Source of the DNA: Sandarakinorhabdus cyanobacteriorum | GTDB lineage: Bacteria; Pseudomonadota; Alphaproteobacteria; Sphingomonadales; Sphingomonadaceae | Reading direction: 5' to 3' | NCBI RefSeq assembly: GCF_002251755.1 | Contig: NZ_NOXT01000124.1 | Coordinates: 62,001-126,000, forward strand | DNA length: 64,000 bases | Part shown: in pieces, positions 1-7,523 of the stretch | Position numbering within the stretch: the first letter of the stretch is position 1 | Layout: each line of letters starts with the position of its first letter | Position numbers and translations under genes: made by a program | Notes under the pieces: model-generated | Told to the model about the DNA's origin: nothing | Database searches by the model: none | What the model saw: only the letters and a program-made list of their open reading frames with translations

Positions 1-423
1 CCGGTGGACGATGCCCGGCCGGGCAACACCGCCGATGCCAGACAGCCGGCCGGCACAATGGTGCAGCAGGGCGTTGACCAGCGTGCCATCCAGATTGCCG
101 GCGGCCGGATGCACCACCAGCCCGGCCGGCTTGTCCACCACCAGCAGATGATCATCCTCGAATGGGATGGTGAGCGGAATATCCTGGGCTTCGTTGTCGG
201 CAGCGCGCGGGGCGGGCACCACCAGGGCCAGCGCCTCCCCGCCCTTCATCTTGGTGGCCGGGTCCCAGATCACGCCGGCGGCGGCGCTCAGGCGGCCGCC
301 CTGCACCAGATTCTTCAGCCGCTCCCGGCTATACTGGGGCAGAGCATCGGCCAGCGCCTTGTCCAGCCGCTGGCCGGCGGCCGTGGCCGGCAAGGTGATG
401 TTTATCGACAATTCAGCCCCCAT
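1..423 (-). CDS. rluD: 23S rRNA pseudouridine synthase, RluD type (3' part cut off by window edge)
   Basis: The minus-strand reading frame starts at ATG 423-421 and runs out of the window, giving 141 residues. An N-terminal S4-like RNA-binding segment (residues about 16-75, with GQRLDKALAD and YSRERLKNLVQGGRL) is followed by the start of the RluA-family catalytic domain (PFEDDHLLVVDKPAGLVVHP). The last visible residues are RPGIVHR, so the catalytic HRLD aspartate lies just beyond the edge. By family this protein isomerises uridines in 23S rRNA helix 69 during ribosome assembly. It is divergent from the JAMM gene at 441 with only 17 bases between starts. RluC or another RluA-family member is possible, but the S4 domain and sequence favour RluD. 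Confidence 0.88.
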   Translation of the reverse strand, partial: MGAELSINITLPATAAGQRLDKALADALPQYSRERLKNLVQGGRLSAAAGVIWDPATKMKGGEALALVVPAPRAADNEAQDIPLTIPFEDDHLLVVDKPAGLVVHPAAGNLDGTLVNALLHHCAGRLSGIGGVARPGIVHR

Positions 424-440
424 GGCTTAGCCATGTTGGC

Positions 441-845
441 ATGAAACTGCAGATATCAAGCAGCTTGCACCAAAATTTGCTGGACTGGGCAGCTGCCAGC
501 CCGGCGACCGAAATCTGTGGCCTGCTGGTGGGGCGCGGCAATTGCGTTGAGCGGTTGGTGCCGGCCCGCAATGTCGCCCCCGATCCGGCCCGCAGCTTTG
601 AAATTGATCCGGCCAGCCTGCTCGGCGTCCATCGCGAGGTGCGGGCGAATGGCCAACAGGTGATCGGCCATTGGCACAGCCATCCCAATGGCCGGGCCGA
701 GCCATCGGCGCGCGATGCGGCGCGGGCGCTGGACAATGGCCAGATCTGGTTGATCCTGGCGGGCGGTGGCGCCACCGCCTGGCAGGCCCGCAGCAGCGGG
801 GCCGGGCCGGCCCGGTTCGAAGCCGTCACGCTGGAGCTATGCTGA
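441..845 (+). CDS. JAMM/MPN (Mov34, M67-type) metallopeptidase-like protein
   Basis: This 134-residue protein is a stand-alone JAB/MPN domain. The full JAMM zinc signature is present: E24, then H79-S80-H81, S89 and D92 (H-x-H-x7-S-x2-D), so the metal site looks intact. Stand-alone bacterial members include enzymes that clip C-terminal residues from sulfur carriers or ubiquitin-like proteins. No ubiquitin-like or sulfur-carrier gene lies beside it here, so the substrate is unknown. The stop codon overlaps the start of the cold-shock gene (TGATG), and a ChpT gene follows with another overlap, so the three are probably one transcript. The start codon was chosen because it gives a family-length protein directly after the divergent rluD. 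Confidence 0.82.
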   Translation: MKLQISSSLHQNLLDWAAASPATEICGLLVGRGNCVERLVPARNVAPDPARSFEIDPASLLGVHREVRANGQQVIGHWHSHPNGRAEPSARDAARALDNGQIWLILAGGGATAWQARSSGAGPARFEAVTLELC

Positions 846-1072
846 TGGCCAGTGGCGCGGTGAAATGGTTTGATGGGAAGAAGGGCTTCGGCTTCATCAC
901 GCCTGATCTGGGGCCGCGAGATGTGTTTGTGCATGTATCGGCGGTGATGGCCGCCGGGCTTGGCAGCCTGCGGCCGGGCCAACGCCTTGATTTTGAACTG
1001 GCGCAGGATGGTGACGGGCGGCTGATCGCCCTGGGCCTGAAGGCCCGCGATGATGGGGAGGAGGGGCAATGA
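845..1072 (+). CDS. Cold-shock domain protein
   Basis: A 75-residue single cold-shock domain. It opens with MASGAVKWFDGKKGFGFI, containing the RNP1-like KGFGFI, and continues with DVFVHVSAV, the RNP2-like motif. These are the nucleic-acid-binding strands of the CspA family. Such proteins bind single-stranded RNA or DNA and act as RNA chaperones. An ATG six bases upstream (839) is in frame, but 845 gives the usual family N terminus and the compact TGATG overlap with the JAMM gene. The end overlaps the ChpT start by ATGA. The C-terminal acidic tail (DDGEEGQ) is short and unremarkable. Placement between a JAMM peptidase and a phosphorelay protein is unusual for a csp gene. Confidence 0.88.
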   Translation: MASGAVKWFDGKKGFGFITPDLGPRDVFVHVSAVMAAGLGSLRPGQRLDFELAQDGDGRLIALGLKARDDGEEGQ

Positions 1073-1605
1073 CCGATACCACGCAATTTCTGGTACGCTG
1101 GCTGTGCCATGATCTGGCCACCCCCATTGCCAGCGTGATGACCGCCAGCGAACTGCTGGACGATGACACGCCCGATCCGGAAATCAACGAATTGATCATG
1201 GCCGGTGCCCGCCGGCTTTCGGCCCGGCTGCGGCTGGTGCGGCTGGCACTGGGCGCGGCCGACAGTGCGATGTCGTCGGCGGCCCTGGGCAAGCTGGTGC
1301 GCGAAGGCCTGCCCGATGCCCGGGTGGATTGGCAATTTGCCGGCGATGCCGCCGACGGCATGGCCCCGCTGGTGGCCGGTTGCGCGATGCTGACAGCCGA
1401 TCTCAACCGCCTGCGCGGGCTGACGGTGACCAACCTGGGCGTGCAGGCCGATGGCGATTGCACCTGGCCCGATTCGGTGGCGGCGGTGTTTGCCGGGGCG
1501 CCGCCAAGCTGCAACCGCAGCGCCGTTGCGGCCATGCTGATGGCGGCAGGCGCCCGCACGGGCAAGACAATCAGCTGCGATTCCAGCGGTTTGCACTGGC
1601 AGTAG
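1069..1605 (+). CDS. chpT: Histidine phosphotransferase, ChpT type
   Basis: This 178-residue protein begins with the H-box of the alphaproteobacterial ChpT family: RWLCHDLATPIASV, with phospho-accepting H14. It is followed by a second helix (INELIMAGARRLSARLRLVRLALG) and a degenerate HATPase-like domain (residues about 75-178) that lacks ATP-binding G boxes, as expected for ChpT. In Caulobacter ChpT carries phosphate from the hybrid kinase CckA to CtrA and CpdR, controlling the cell cycle. That this is the cell-cycle ChpT is inference from family. The start ATG overlaps the cold-shock stop by ATGA, implying translational coupling. Its TAG stop sits in a small inverted repeat (GCAG-TAG-CTGC), and a second hairpin GCAAC-N7-GTTGC follows at 1613-1629. 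Confidence 0.82.
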   Translation: MTDTTQFLVRWLCHDLATPIASVMTASELLDDDTPDPEINELIMAGARRLSARLRLVRLALGAADSAMSSAALGKLVREGLPDARVDWQFAGDAADGMAPLVAGCAMLTADLNRLRGLTVTNLGVQADGDCTWPDSVAAVFAGAPPSCNRSAVAAMLMAAGARTGKTISCDSSGLHWQ

Positions 1606-1643
1606 CTGCGGCGCAACATTTTTTGTTGCAGCGCACAAAACCC

Positions 1644-1672
1644 CTTGAAGCCGTCAGGGCGCGCGCTTATGT
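1644..1672 (+). promoter_or_regulatory. Sigma-70-like promoter of the phasin gene
   Basis: CTTGAA (1644-1649) and TTATGT (1667-1672) are separated by 17 bases, a good housekeeping promoter for an alphaproteobacterium. The phasin ATG is 31 bases downstream with a GGAG ribosome site at 1692-1695. TGC/GCA-rich inverted motifs flank the promoter (GCAAC-N7-GTTGC at 1613-1629; TTGCATTGCAGCAA just after the -10). PhaR repressors bind TGC-rich palindromes near phasin promoters in other alphaproteobacteria, so these are plausible operator sites, unproven here. Confidence 0.5.
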
Positions 1673-1702
1673 TGCATTGCAGCAAGAGCACGGAGACGCG
1701 CC

Positions 1703-2407
1703 ATGACGGCCAAGACCACGACCGACAAGCCTGCAACTGCGGCGAAAGCCCGGCGCCCGGCGAAGAAGAGCGTGGCCAAGGCCGCCGCGACCACCGAAGC
1801 CCTTGTTGCCGAGACTGCTGTTTCCCCCGCCCCGGCGGAGCAAGCGGTGGTCGCCGAGCCTGCGCCCAAGAAGAAGCGCAGCGCTCTGGTCATTCCCTTC
1901 GCCACCGCTTTCACCAAGGAGTCCCCCATGGCCACCGCATTTGAAACCACCCAGGAAACCGTTCGCAACGCCGCCGAGACCGCGATGAACAATGGCAAGG
2001 CTGCCATGGAGCAGGTCACCGCCAAGTCGAAGGAAGCGGTGGAAACCAGCATGAAGACGCTGGAAGAAATCACCGCCGTCACCCGCGGCAATGTCGAAGC
2101 CCTGATCGCCAGCGCCAAGGCCGCTGCCGCCGGCGCCGAGCAGGTGATGAGCCACATGACCGAAGTGTCGAAGGGTTCGTTCGAAGCCACCACCGCCCAT
2201 GTGAAGGCGCTGGCCGCTGCCAAGAACCCGAACGAGCTGGTGCAGCTGCAGACCGAATTCGCCAAGGCCCGCTGGGATGCGGCCGTGGCCGATTACAGCA
2301 AGCTGACCGAAACCCTGGTCAAGCTGGCCGGCGAGATCGCCGAGCCGGTGCAGAACCAGGTCGCGGTTGTCACCGACAAGCTGAAGTCGAGCTTCACCAC
2401 CAAGTAA
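1703..2407 (+). CDS. Phasin family protein (PHA granule associated)
   Basis: A 234-residue protein with two parts. Residues 1 to about 75 are a low-complexity Ala/Lys/Pro tail (TAKTTTDKPATAAKARRPAKK and similar), resembling the histone-like or linker tails of some phasins. Residues about 75-215 form the Phasin_2 domain, a long amphipathic helical region (ETTQETVRNAAETAMNNGKAAMEQVTAKSKEA, then FAKARWDAAVADYSKLTETLVKLAGEI). Phasins coat polyhydroxyalkanoate granules and set their number and size. There is no PHA synthase in the window. A second ATG at 1928 (MATAFETTQETV) would give just the phasin domain, but the upstream promoter and GGAG site fit the long form. The gene stands alone between its promoter and a strong terminator. 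Confidence 0.85.
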   Translation: MTAKTTTDKPATAAKARRPAKKSVAKAAATTEALVAETAVSPAPAEQAVVAEPAPKKKRSALVIPFATAFTKESPMATAFETTQETVRNAAETAMNNGKAAMEQVTAKSKEAVETSMKTLEEITAVTRGNVEALIASAKAAAAGAEQVMSHMTEVSKGSFEATTAHVKALAAAKNPNELVQLQTEFAKARWDAAVADYSKLTETLVKLAGEIAEPVQNQVAVVTDKLKSSFTTK

Positions 2408-2435
2408 GCCCGACCGGCAAGTAAGCCCGACCGGC
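2402..2435 (+). repeat. Perfect 17-bp tandem duplication across the phasin stop codon
   Basis: AAGTAAGCCCGACCGGC occurs twice head to tail (2402-2418 and 2419-2435) with no mismatch. The first copy carries the last lysine codon and the TAA stop, so the duplication adds a second in-phase-looking AAGTAA without changing the protein. Perfect identity suggests a recent replication slip. Confidence 0.9.
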
Positions 2436-2496
2436 GTTCCGCCGTTGACAAAGGGGTGGCAGGCCTTGGCCCGCCGCCCCTTTTCACATGCGGCCT

Positions 2497-2525
2497 GCCC
2501 GCCCCTTTTTTCCGGCGGGCTTTTT
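2497..2525 (+). terminator. Rho-independent terminator after the phasin gene
   Basis: A 7-bp GC stem (GCCCGCC at 2497-2503, GGCGGGC at 2514-2520) encloses a ten-base pyrimidine loop and is followed directly by TTTTT. It separates the phasin transcript from clpS. Confidence 0.8.
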
Positions 2526-2568
2526 GTTATATGGGCCGGATTGGTCGGCTTTCCCCCGGGTAGACTTG

Positions 2569-2925
2569 ATGGCGCTGTCGCACGAACTGATGAGCGATGA
2601 AGACCGTGACGCCGGTGGCGGCCGCGGCGGGACGGGCGTGGGCCTCGCCACCAAGCCGGAGACAAAGACGGCCAAGCCCGGCCTCTACAAGGTGCTGATG
2701 CTGAACGACGATTATACCCCGATGGAGTTTGTCGTCCTCACCCTGCAGCGGTTTTTCAAGATGAGCATCGAGGATGCCACCCGCGTGATGCTGCACGTGC
2801 ACCAGCGCGGTGTCGGCGTGTGCGGCATCTTCACCTATGAAGTGGCCGAGACCAAGGTGAACCAGGTCATCGATTTTGCCCGACAGCACCAGCACCCGTT
2901 GCAGTGCACGATGGAAAAGGAATGA
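2569..2925 (+). CDS. clpS: ATP-dependent Clp protease adaptor ClpS
   Basis: A 118-residue ClpS. After a flexible N-terminal tail (residues 1 to about 38) comes the conserved core [24 protein letters not shown], then [23 protein letters not shown]. The [10 protein letters not shown] stretch contains the N-degron pocket residues, and the His of HVHQRG also contacts the alpha-amino group in the family. ClpS delivers N-end-rule substrates to ClpAP. An in-frame ATG at 2590 (MSDEDRD) is an equally reasonable start; neither has a strong ribosome site. clpA is not adjacent. This may be one of the two ClpS copies common in alphaproteobacteria, which cannot be judged here. Confidence 0.92.
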   Translation: MALSHELMSDEDRDAGGGRGGTGVGLATKPETKTAKPGLYKVLMLNDDYTPMEFVVLTLQRFFKMSIEDATRVMLHVHQRGVGVCGIFTYEVAETKVNQVIDFARQHQHPLQCTMEKE

Positions 2926-3113
2926 CGCCGGCCGGTTTTTCAAAGAGCCGGCACAGTGTCTGATATTTGCGCCCTGTAGGACAGGGCGACTCCAAATCAT
3001 TGAAATAAATACGTTATTCCGTTTCGTCGGATTGGCGGGGCGGGATTTTCGTGATTCGGCGGTGGTTTGGCGTGCCCGATGTGGCCAATCTGGTGGCCGA
3101 TATGGCGCGCGCG

Positions 3114-3190
3114 GTGACCGCGTTTGGTGCGCTGGTGACCGCAGGCCGGGCGCAAGTGACCGCAGGTCGCGCGGCGGTGACGGCGTTTGA
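3114..3190. repeat. Period-21 tandem repeat (about 3.7 units)
   Basis: GTGAC recurs at 3114, 3135, 3156 and 3177, exactly 21 bases apart. The middle two units share GTGACCGCAGG, and the outer units share a TTTGRT variant in the second half. In one frame this encodes a seven-residue repeat beginning VTA. It runs directly into the composite palindrome that follows. I see no start codon with a ribosome site that would make it a gene. Confidence 0.75.
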
Positions 3191-3193
3191 TCG

Positions 3194-3292
3194 TCCCCCT
3201 CTGGGGGAGGTGCCAACCGGAGGGAGGCGGAGGGGGGCCGCACATGGCACGCCCCCTCCGCCCTGGGGGCACCTCCCCCAGAGGGGGAGGAT
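3194..3292. repeat. Composite intergenic palindrome, copy A
   Basis: Left arm CCCCCTCTGGGGGAGGTGCC forms a hairpin, followed by GGCGGAGGGGG. The right half is the near mirror image (CCCCCTCCGCC, then CACCTCCCCCAGAGGGGGAGG). The whole can fold into one long cruciform with a variable centre. It is one of seven related copies in the window. Confidence 0.9.
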
Positions 3293-3354
3293 CTGACCCC
3301 ACGCGACCAAAGACCGCCCTCCCCGCCGCGGCCGGCGGCGGCTAGGGCAAAGCC

Positions 3355-4047
3355 ATGTCGATCCTCACCAGCTTCTCGCCCAACCCCCATGCCCTGATCG
3401 TCGGCGCGTCGGGCGGGCTGGGGCGGGCCTTTGCCGATCTGTTGGAGGGCGATGGCGCCCGTGTCACCCGCTGGAGCCGCAGCAGCGGCGTTGATCCGGC
3501 CGATCCGGCCGGCATCACGGCCGCCATTGCCGCCCTGGCCGGCCCGCCCGATCTCGTCATCATCACCAACGGCGTGCTGCACGGCCCCGGCTTTGCGCCG
3601 GAAAAGGCCAATGGCCAGTTGAAGGCCGAGACGCTGGCGCAGCTGCTGGAGATCAACTGTATTCAGCCGGCGACCATCGCGGCGCAGCTGCTGCCGGTGA
3701 TGCCCAAGGGCCGCAAGACGGTGCTGGCCGTGCTGTCGGCCCGGGTCGGTTCGATCAGCGACAACCGGCTGGGCGGCTGGCACAGTTATCGCGCCTCCAA
3801 GGCGGCGCTCAATCAGCTGATCCGCACCATGGCCATCGAACAGGCGCGGCGCAATCCAGAGCAGATATTGCTCGCGCTGCACCCCGGCACGGTGGACACC
3901 GCCATGTCCAAGCCGTTCCAGCAGGGGGTGAAGACATTGTTCACGCCCGAACAATCCGCCCGCCACCTGCTGGGGGTGATCGATGCCGCCACGCCGGCGC
4001 AATCGGGCCTGCTGATCGACTGGCAGGGGCAGGTCATTCCCTATTGA
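3355..4047 (+). CDS. SDR-family NAD(P)-dependent oxidoreductase (C-factor-like)
   Basis: A 230-residue classical short-chain dehydrogenase. The cofactor motif GASGGLGRA is at residues 18-26, an NGV motif follows in strand 4, and the catalytic YRASK sits in the stretch GWHSYRASKAALNQL with the usual upstream serine region. The segment LALHPGTVDTAMSKPF is typical of the CsgA/C-factor-like subgroup. The substrate cannot be read from sequence. The gene is followed by pirin after an 84-base gap with a GGGAG site, so it is not tightly coupled. Confidence 0.85.
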   Translation: MSILTSFSPNPHALIVGASGGLGRAFADLLEGDGARVTRWSRSSGVDPADPAGITAAIAALAGPPDLVIITNGVLHGPGFAPEKANGQLKAETLAQLLEINCIQPATIAAQLLPVMPKGRKTVLAVLSARVGSISDNRLGGWHSYRASKAALNQLIRTMAIEQARRNPEQILLALHPGTVDTAMSKPFQQGVKTLFTPEQSARHLLGVIDAATPAQSGLLIDWQGQVIPY

Positions 4048-4131
4048 TATGGCTGCTGCGACGGCCATGCATCTGGTGCAGGGCCGGCCCACCCCCATAT
4101 CGCCCGCAACACACCCATCGGGAGACATTCC

Positions 4132-4836
4132 ATGCCATCCTATCTGCATCGCAAATCCGAAGAGCGCGGCCAGGCCGATCACGGCTGGCTGAAGGCGAAG
4201 CACAGTTTTTCGTTCGGCAACTATTATGACCCCAGGATCATGGGATTCCGGTCCTTGCGCGTCATCAACGAGGACCGGATTGCCGGCGGCGGTGGTTTCC
4301 CCACCCATCCCCACGACAATATGGAGATCGTCACCTATATCCTGGATGGCGCGCTGGAGCATCGCGACAGCATTGGCAGCGGGGCGGTGATCCGTCCCGG
4401 CGAGGCCCAGCGCATGAGCGCCGGCACCGGCATCCGCCACAGCGAATTCAACGCCAGCCCGACCGATCCGGTGCATCTGCTGCAGATCTGGCTGCTGCCC
4501 AACCAGCGCGGCATCGCGCCGGGCTATGAGCAGAAGGTGCTGCCGGCGGTGGCGGATGGTGAGTCCCGGCTGGACGTGATTGCCGCGCCGGATGCGCCGG
4601 ACAGTGCGGTGACCATCCATTCGGATGCCAGCATCACCCGGGCCGTGCTGGCGCCGGGCGGCGAACTGGTGGCGCCGGTGACGCGCGGCCATGCCTGGGT
4701 GCAGGTGGCGAAGGGCACGCTGAGCGTGGATGGCCATGACTTGCGCCAGGGCGACGGGCTGGCGGTGAAGGATGCGACGGCGCTGGCGCTGGCGTCGGCG
4801 GAGGGCGCGGAGGCGCTGGTGTTTGATCTGGCGTGA
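4132..4836 (+). CDS. Pirin family protein (YhhW-like quercetin dioxygenase fold)
   Basis: A 234-residue bicupin. The metal ligands of pirins are all present in the N-terminal cupin: H59 and H61 in FPTHPHDNMEIV, and H103 and E105 in GIRHSEFNAS. The same positions in E. coli YhhW support quercetin 2,3-dioxygenase activity in vitro. The physiological role of bacterial pirins is generally unclear, often linked to redox or stress. The start has a good ribosome site (GGGAGACATTCC-ATG). It converges on the photolyase gene, with a composite palindrome between them. Confidence 0.88.
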   Translation: MPSYLHRKSEERGQADHGWLKAKHSFSFGNYYDPRIMGFRSLRVINEDRIAGGGGFPTHPHDNMEIVTYILDGALEHRDSIGSGAVIRPGEAQRMSAGTGIRHSEFNASPTDPVHLLQIWLLPNQRGIAPGYEQKVLPAVADGESRLDVIAAPDAPDSAVTIHSDASITRAVLAPGGELVAPVTRGHAWVQVAKGTLSVDGHDLRQGDGLAVKDATALALASAEGAEALVFDLA

Positions 4837-4871
4837 TTTGGGGGCCGGCGCCGGGGTTGGCGCTGGTGCCC

Positions 4872-4977
4872 GCCCCCTCCGTCGCCCTGCGGGCGCCACC
4901 TCCCCCAGAGGGGGAGGATGGAATTGATCCTCCCCCTCTGGGGGAGGTGCCGAGCAGCGCGAGGCGGAGGGGGCCGG
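4872..4977. repeat. Composite intergenic palindrome, copy B (halves in inverted order)
   Basis: This copy has the two half-elements joined the other way round. The CCCCCTCCG...CACCTCCCCCAGAGGGGGAGGAT half comes first, then an eight-base linker, then ATCCTCCCCCTCTGGGGGAGGTGCC...GGCGGAGGGGG. It lies between the convergent pirin and photolyase genes, and its hairpins could stop transcription from both sides. Confidence 0.88.
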
Positions 4978-4983
4978 GGCCGG

Positions 4984-6369
4984 CTACTCTCCCGCCTTCA
5001 CCTGCCCCCACGCCGCCAGCGCGCGGGCGCGGGCCTGGTTGTGGTCCACGATCGGCGCCGGATAATCGCGGCCCAGCTTCACACCGGCGCGGATCAGGGC
5101 CACCCCGGCCTCCCACGGCGCATGGATCAGGCCATCGGGCAGCTTGGCCAATTCCGGCACCCAGCGGCGGATATAGGTGGCGGCATCGAACTTCTCGCTC
5201 TGGCCCACCGGCGCGAAGATGCGGTTGAAGGGGGAGGAATCGACGCCCGATCCCATCACCCACTGCCAGCCTTGCGCGTTGTTGCCATAATCGGCGTCGA
5301 GCAGCGTGTCCCAGAACCAGCGCTCGCCATGGCGCCAGTCGATCAGCTGGTGTTTCACCAGGAAGCTGGCGGTGATCATCCGCACCCGGTTGTGCATCCA
5401 GCCGCTGGCCCACAATTGCCGCATGCCGGCATCGACGATGGGATAGCCGGTCTGGCCGTGCTGCCACGCGTTCAGCCCGGCGGGATCGTCGAGGAAGGGA
5501 AAGCGGTTGAAGGCGTCGCGGTTGGGGGCATCGCCGTGATCGGGGAATTGATCGATGATGTTGGCGGAAAAATCGCGCCAGCCCAGCTCGCGCAACCAAG
5601 GCTCGGCGGTGTTTTCGCCCACCGCATCGGCAATCGCATGCCAGGCGGTGGCGGGTGAGACTTCGCCCAGCGCCAGATGCGGGGAGAGGCGCGAGCTGCC
5701 CTCCACGCTGGGCAGGTTGCGCGTGTCGTCATAGCGGGCGGCGATGCGGGCAAAGGCGGTGAGCCGGGCCAGCGCGCCGGCTTCGCCGGGCTGCCATTCG
5801 CCAAAGCCGGTGGACCAATCGGGCTTGGTCGGCCGCAGGCGCCATTGCGCCAGATCATCGCTGGGAAGCGCCGACACATCCGCCCAGCGCAGCGCCGGTT
5901 CGGGCAACGGGCGCGGCGGCGGCATCTGTTCCAGCAGCTTCTTCCACCAGGGCGTGAAGATGCGATAGCGGCCGCCGGTGCCGCTGAGCACGTTTGCCGG
6001 CGGGGCGAGCGTGGCGCCGTGGTGGCGGCGCACATCGCCGGCCTCCGCCTCCTGCACGGCGGCCCAGGGTTCGTGGTGGACGATTGCGTGGACGTCGGCC
6101 CCCAGTTCCGCCGCCAGCGCGCGCACGATCGGCCCGGCGCGGCCCCGGCGCAGGATCAGCCGGCCGCCACGCTCGGCAATGCGCTGGCCAAGATCGGCCA
6201 GGCTGTGGTGCAGCCACCAGCGCTGCGCCGCGCCCATACGCCACGCGCCCGGTGTCTCATCATCCAGCACGAACAGCGCCACCACCGGCCCGGCGGCGGC
6301 AGCGGCGCAGAGCGCGGCATGATCAACCAGGCGCAGATCGTTGCGGAACCAGACGAGTTGGGGGGACAT
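4984..6369 (-). CDS. phrB: Deoxyribodipyrimidine photolyase (class I cryptochrome/photolyase)
   Basis: A 461-residue protein. The N-terminal Rossmann antenna domain starts PQLVWFRNDLRLVDHAAL. The FAD-binding C-terminal half has SRLSPHLALGEVSP, GWRDFSANII, GYPIVDAGMRQLWASGWMHNRVRM and DYGNNAQGWQWVMGSG, all diagnostic of class I CPD photolyases. It uses blue light and FADH- to split cyclobutane pyrimidine dimers. A cryptochrome cannot be fully excluded, but the length and motifs fit a repair enzyme. Its start is 73 bases from the divergent aminotransferase start, so the two share a promoter region. Confidence 0.95.
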   Translation of the reverse strand: MSPQLVWFRNDLRLVDHAALCAAAAAGPVVALFVLDDETPGAWRMGAAQRWWLHHSLADLGQRIAERGGRLILRRGRAGPIVRALAAELGADVHAIVHHEPWAAVQEAEAGDVRRHHGATLAPPANVLSGTGGRYRIFTPWWKKLLEQMPPPRPLPEPALRWADVSALPSDDLAQWRLRPTKPDWSTGFGEWQPGEAGALARLTAFARIAARYDDTRNLPSVEGSSRLSPHLALGEVSPATAWHAIADAVGENTAEPWLRELGWRDFSANIIDQFPDHGDAPNRDAFNRFPFLDDPAGLNAWQHGQTGYPIVDAGMRQLWASGWMHNRVRMITASFLVKHQLIDWRHGERWFWDTLLDADYGNNAQGWQWVMGSGVDSSPFNRIFAPVGQSEKFDAATYIRRWVPELAKLPDGLIHAPWEAGVALIRAGVKLGRDYPAPIVDHNQARARALAAWGQVKAGE

Positions 6370-6442
6370 TCAGCACTCTCGACATGTGGGAGCGGCAGCC
6401 GCTAGACGGTTGCGCTCACGCCGTCACGGGGATTGCAACACC

Positions 6443-7318
6443 ATGCCGCAACTGGCCTATGTCAACGGGCGCATCCTGCCGCTGGCTGATGCCAGCCTGC
6501 ATGTGGAGGATCGCGGAACCCAGTTTGCCGATGCGGTCTATGAGGTGTGCGCCGTGATGAACGGCCGCATCCTTGATTGGGGCCCGCATCTGGTGCGGTT
6601 GCGGCGCAATCTGGCGGAGCTGGGCATAATCTGGTCCATGGCCGATGGCCCGTTCGGGCTGCAGGCCCGCCGGCTGATTGCCGCCAATGGGCACAAGGAT
6701 TGCCTGCTCTATATCCAGATCAGCAGGGGGGTGGCGCGGCGCGATCATGCCTTTCCGGATGCGGCTCCGGCGAGCGTGGTGATGACGGTTCGGCGGTTCG
6801 ATTTTGGCCAGCGGGTGCGCCAACTGGGCAGCGGCATCAAGGTGATCACGCGGCCCGACAACCGCTGGGGCCGGGTGGACATCAAGACCACCGGCCTGTT
6901 GGGCAATGTGCTGGCCAAGCAGGCGGCGCGCGAGGCCGGCGCGTTCGAGGCCTGGCTGCTGGCCGGCGAGACGGTGCGCGAGGGCAGCAGCACCAACGCC
7001 TGGATCGTGAAGGACGGGCGCATCATCACCCACCCGACCGGCACCAGCATCCTGCCCGGCATCGCGCGCGACAGCCTGATCCGGCTGGCGACGGCGGCGC
7101 AGATGGTGGTCGAGGAGCGGCCCTTCACCCTGGCCGAGGCACGGGACGCGGATGAGGCCTTCCTCACCTCCACCACCGCGCCGATCCTGCCGGTGGTGGC
7201 GGTGGACGAGCACCGGATCGGGAAGGAGGGCTTCAGGGGCAAACCCGGCCCGGTGACGGCGCGGCTGGCCGAGCTGGTGTGGGCGGAAGTGGCCCGGCAG
7301 ACGGGTTGGGCCGTTTAA
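6443..7318 (+). CDS. dat: D-amino-acid aminotransferase (class IV PLP enzyme)
   Basis: A 291-residue class IV aminotransferase. The PLP lysine is K148 in RVDIKTTGLLGN, the glutamate-containing ETVREGSSTNAWIV motif follows, and the end GTSILPGIARDSLIRLA is typical. The sequence GRVDIKT matches D-alanine transaminases better than branched-chain enzymes. It would interconvert D-alanine or D-glutamate and 2-oxo acids, supplying D-amino acids for peptidoglycan. ATG 6443 was chosen over an upstream in-frame ATG because it matches family N termini (MPQLAYVNGRILPL). A 4-amino-4-deoxychorismate lyase is a less likely alternative. The stop codon abuts a composite palindrome. Confidence 0.87.
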   Translation: MPQLAYVNGRILPLADASLHVEDRGTQFADAVYEVCAVMNGRILDWGPHLVRLRRNLAELGIIWSMADGPFGLQARRLIAANGHKDCLLYIQISRGVARRDHAFPDAAPASVVMTVRRFDFGQRVRQLGSGIKVITRPDNRWGRVDIKTTGLLGNVLAKQAAREAGAFEAWLLAGETVREGSSTNAWIVKDGRIITHPTGTSILPGIARDSLIRLATAAQMVVEERPFTLAEARDADEAFLTSTTAPILPVVAVDEHRIGKEGFRGKPGPVTARLAELVWAEVARQTGWAV

Positions 7319-7430
7319 ATCCTCCCCCCCGGGGGGAGGTGCCGAGCAACGCGAGGCGGAGGGGGCCGGGAAGGACCGCGCTTGCCGGCCCCCTCCGCCC
7401 TGCGGGCACCTCCCCCAGAGGGGGAGGATC
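7319..7430. repeat. Composite intergenic palindrome, copy C
   Basis: ATCCTCCCCCCCGGGGGGAGGTGCC opens the left arm and GCACCTCCCCCAGAGGGGGAGGATC-like sequence closes the right arm, around GGCGGAGGGGG and CCCCCTCCGCC cores. The left hairpin has lost the TCT loop. The element begins one base after the aminotransferase stop codon, in a convergent gap. Confidence 0.9.
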
Positions 7431-7448
7431 TTTGTTGCTCTTGCAAAG

Positions 7449-7480
7449 AAAAACGCCCGCCGGTGGGGGCACCGGCGGGC
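7449..7480 (-). terminator. Rho-independent terminator of the sigma/anti-sigma/sensor operon
   Basis: Read on the minus strand, an 11-bp perfect GC stem (GCCCGCCGGTG with CACCGGCGGGC) with a four-base loop is followed by TTTTT. It lies 44 bases past the stop of the gene at 7524. Confidence 0.88.
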
Positions 7481-7523
7481 GAAGTTTGTCCGGCGCCGGG
7501 TAGGCACCGTCCAGGGTTGGCGA

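Larger units (their letters stand above)
2926..3354. other. Intergenic region between clpS and SDR gene
   Basis: This 429-base gap holds no convincing gene. A GCCGGC...GCCGGC hairpin lies just after clpS. An AT-richer patch near 2990-3030 could carry a promoter. It also contains the period-21 repeat and a composite palindrome listed separately. Open frames on both strands here are made mostly of those repeats. Confidence 0.6.

Noticed and set aside
3051-3296. Possible small gene with a VTA heptad repeat
   Set aside because: No ribosome site, and the second half of the frame is the composite palindrome, which also appears in non-coding gaps elsewhere.
2527-4899. A 790-codon minus-strand open frame across clpS, SDR and pirin
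   Set aside because: It spans three well-supported plus-strand genes and an intergenic repeat, and its translation is Arg/Gln/His-rich shadow sequence.
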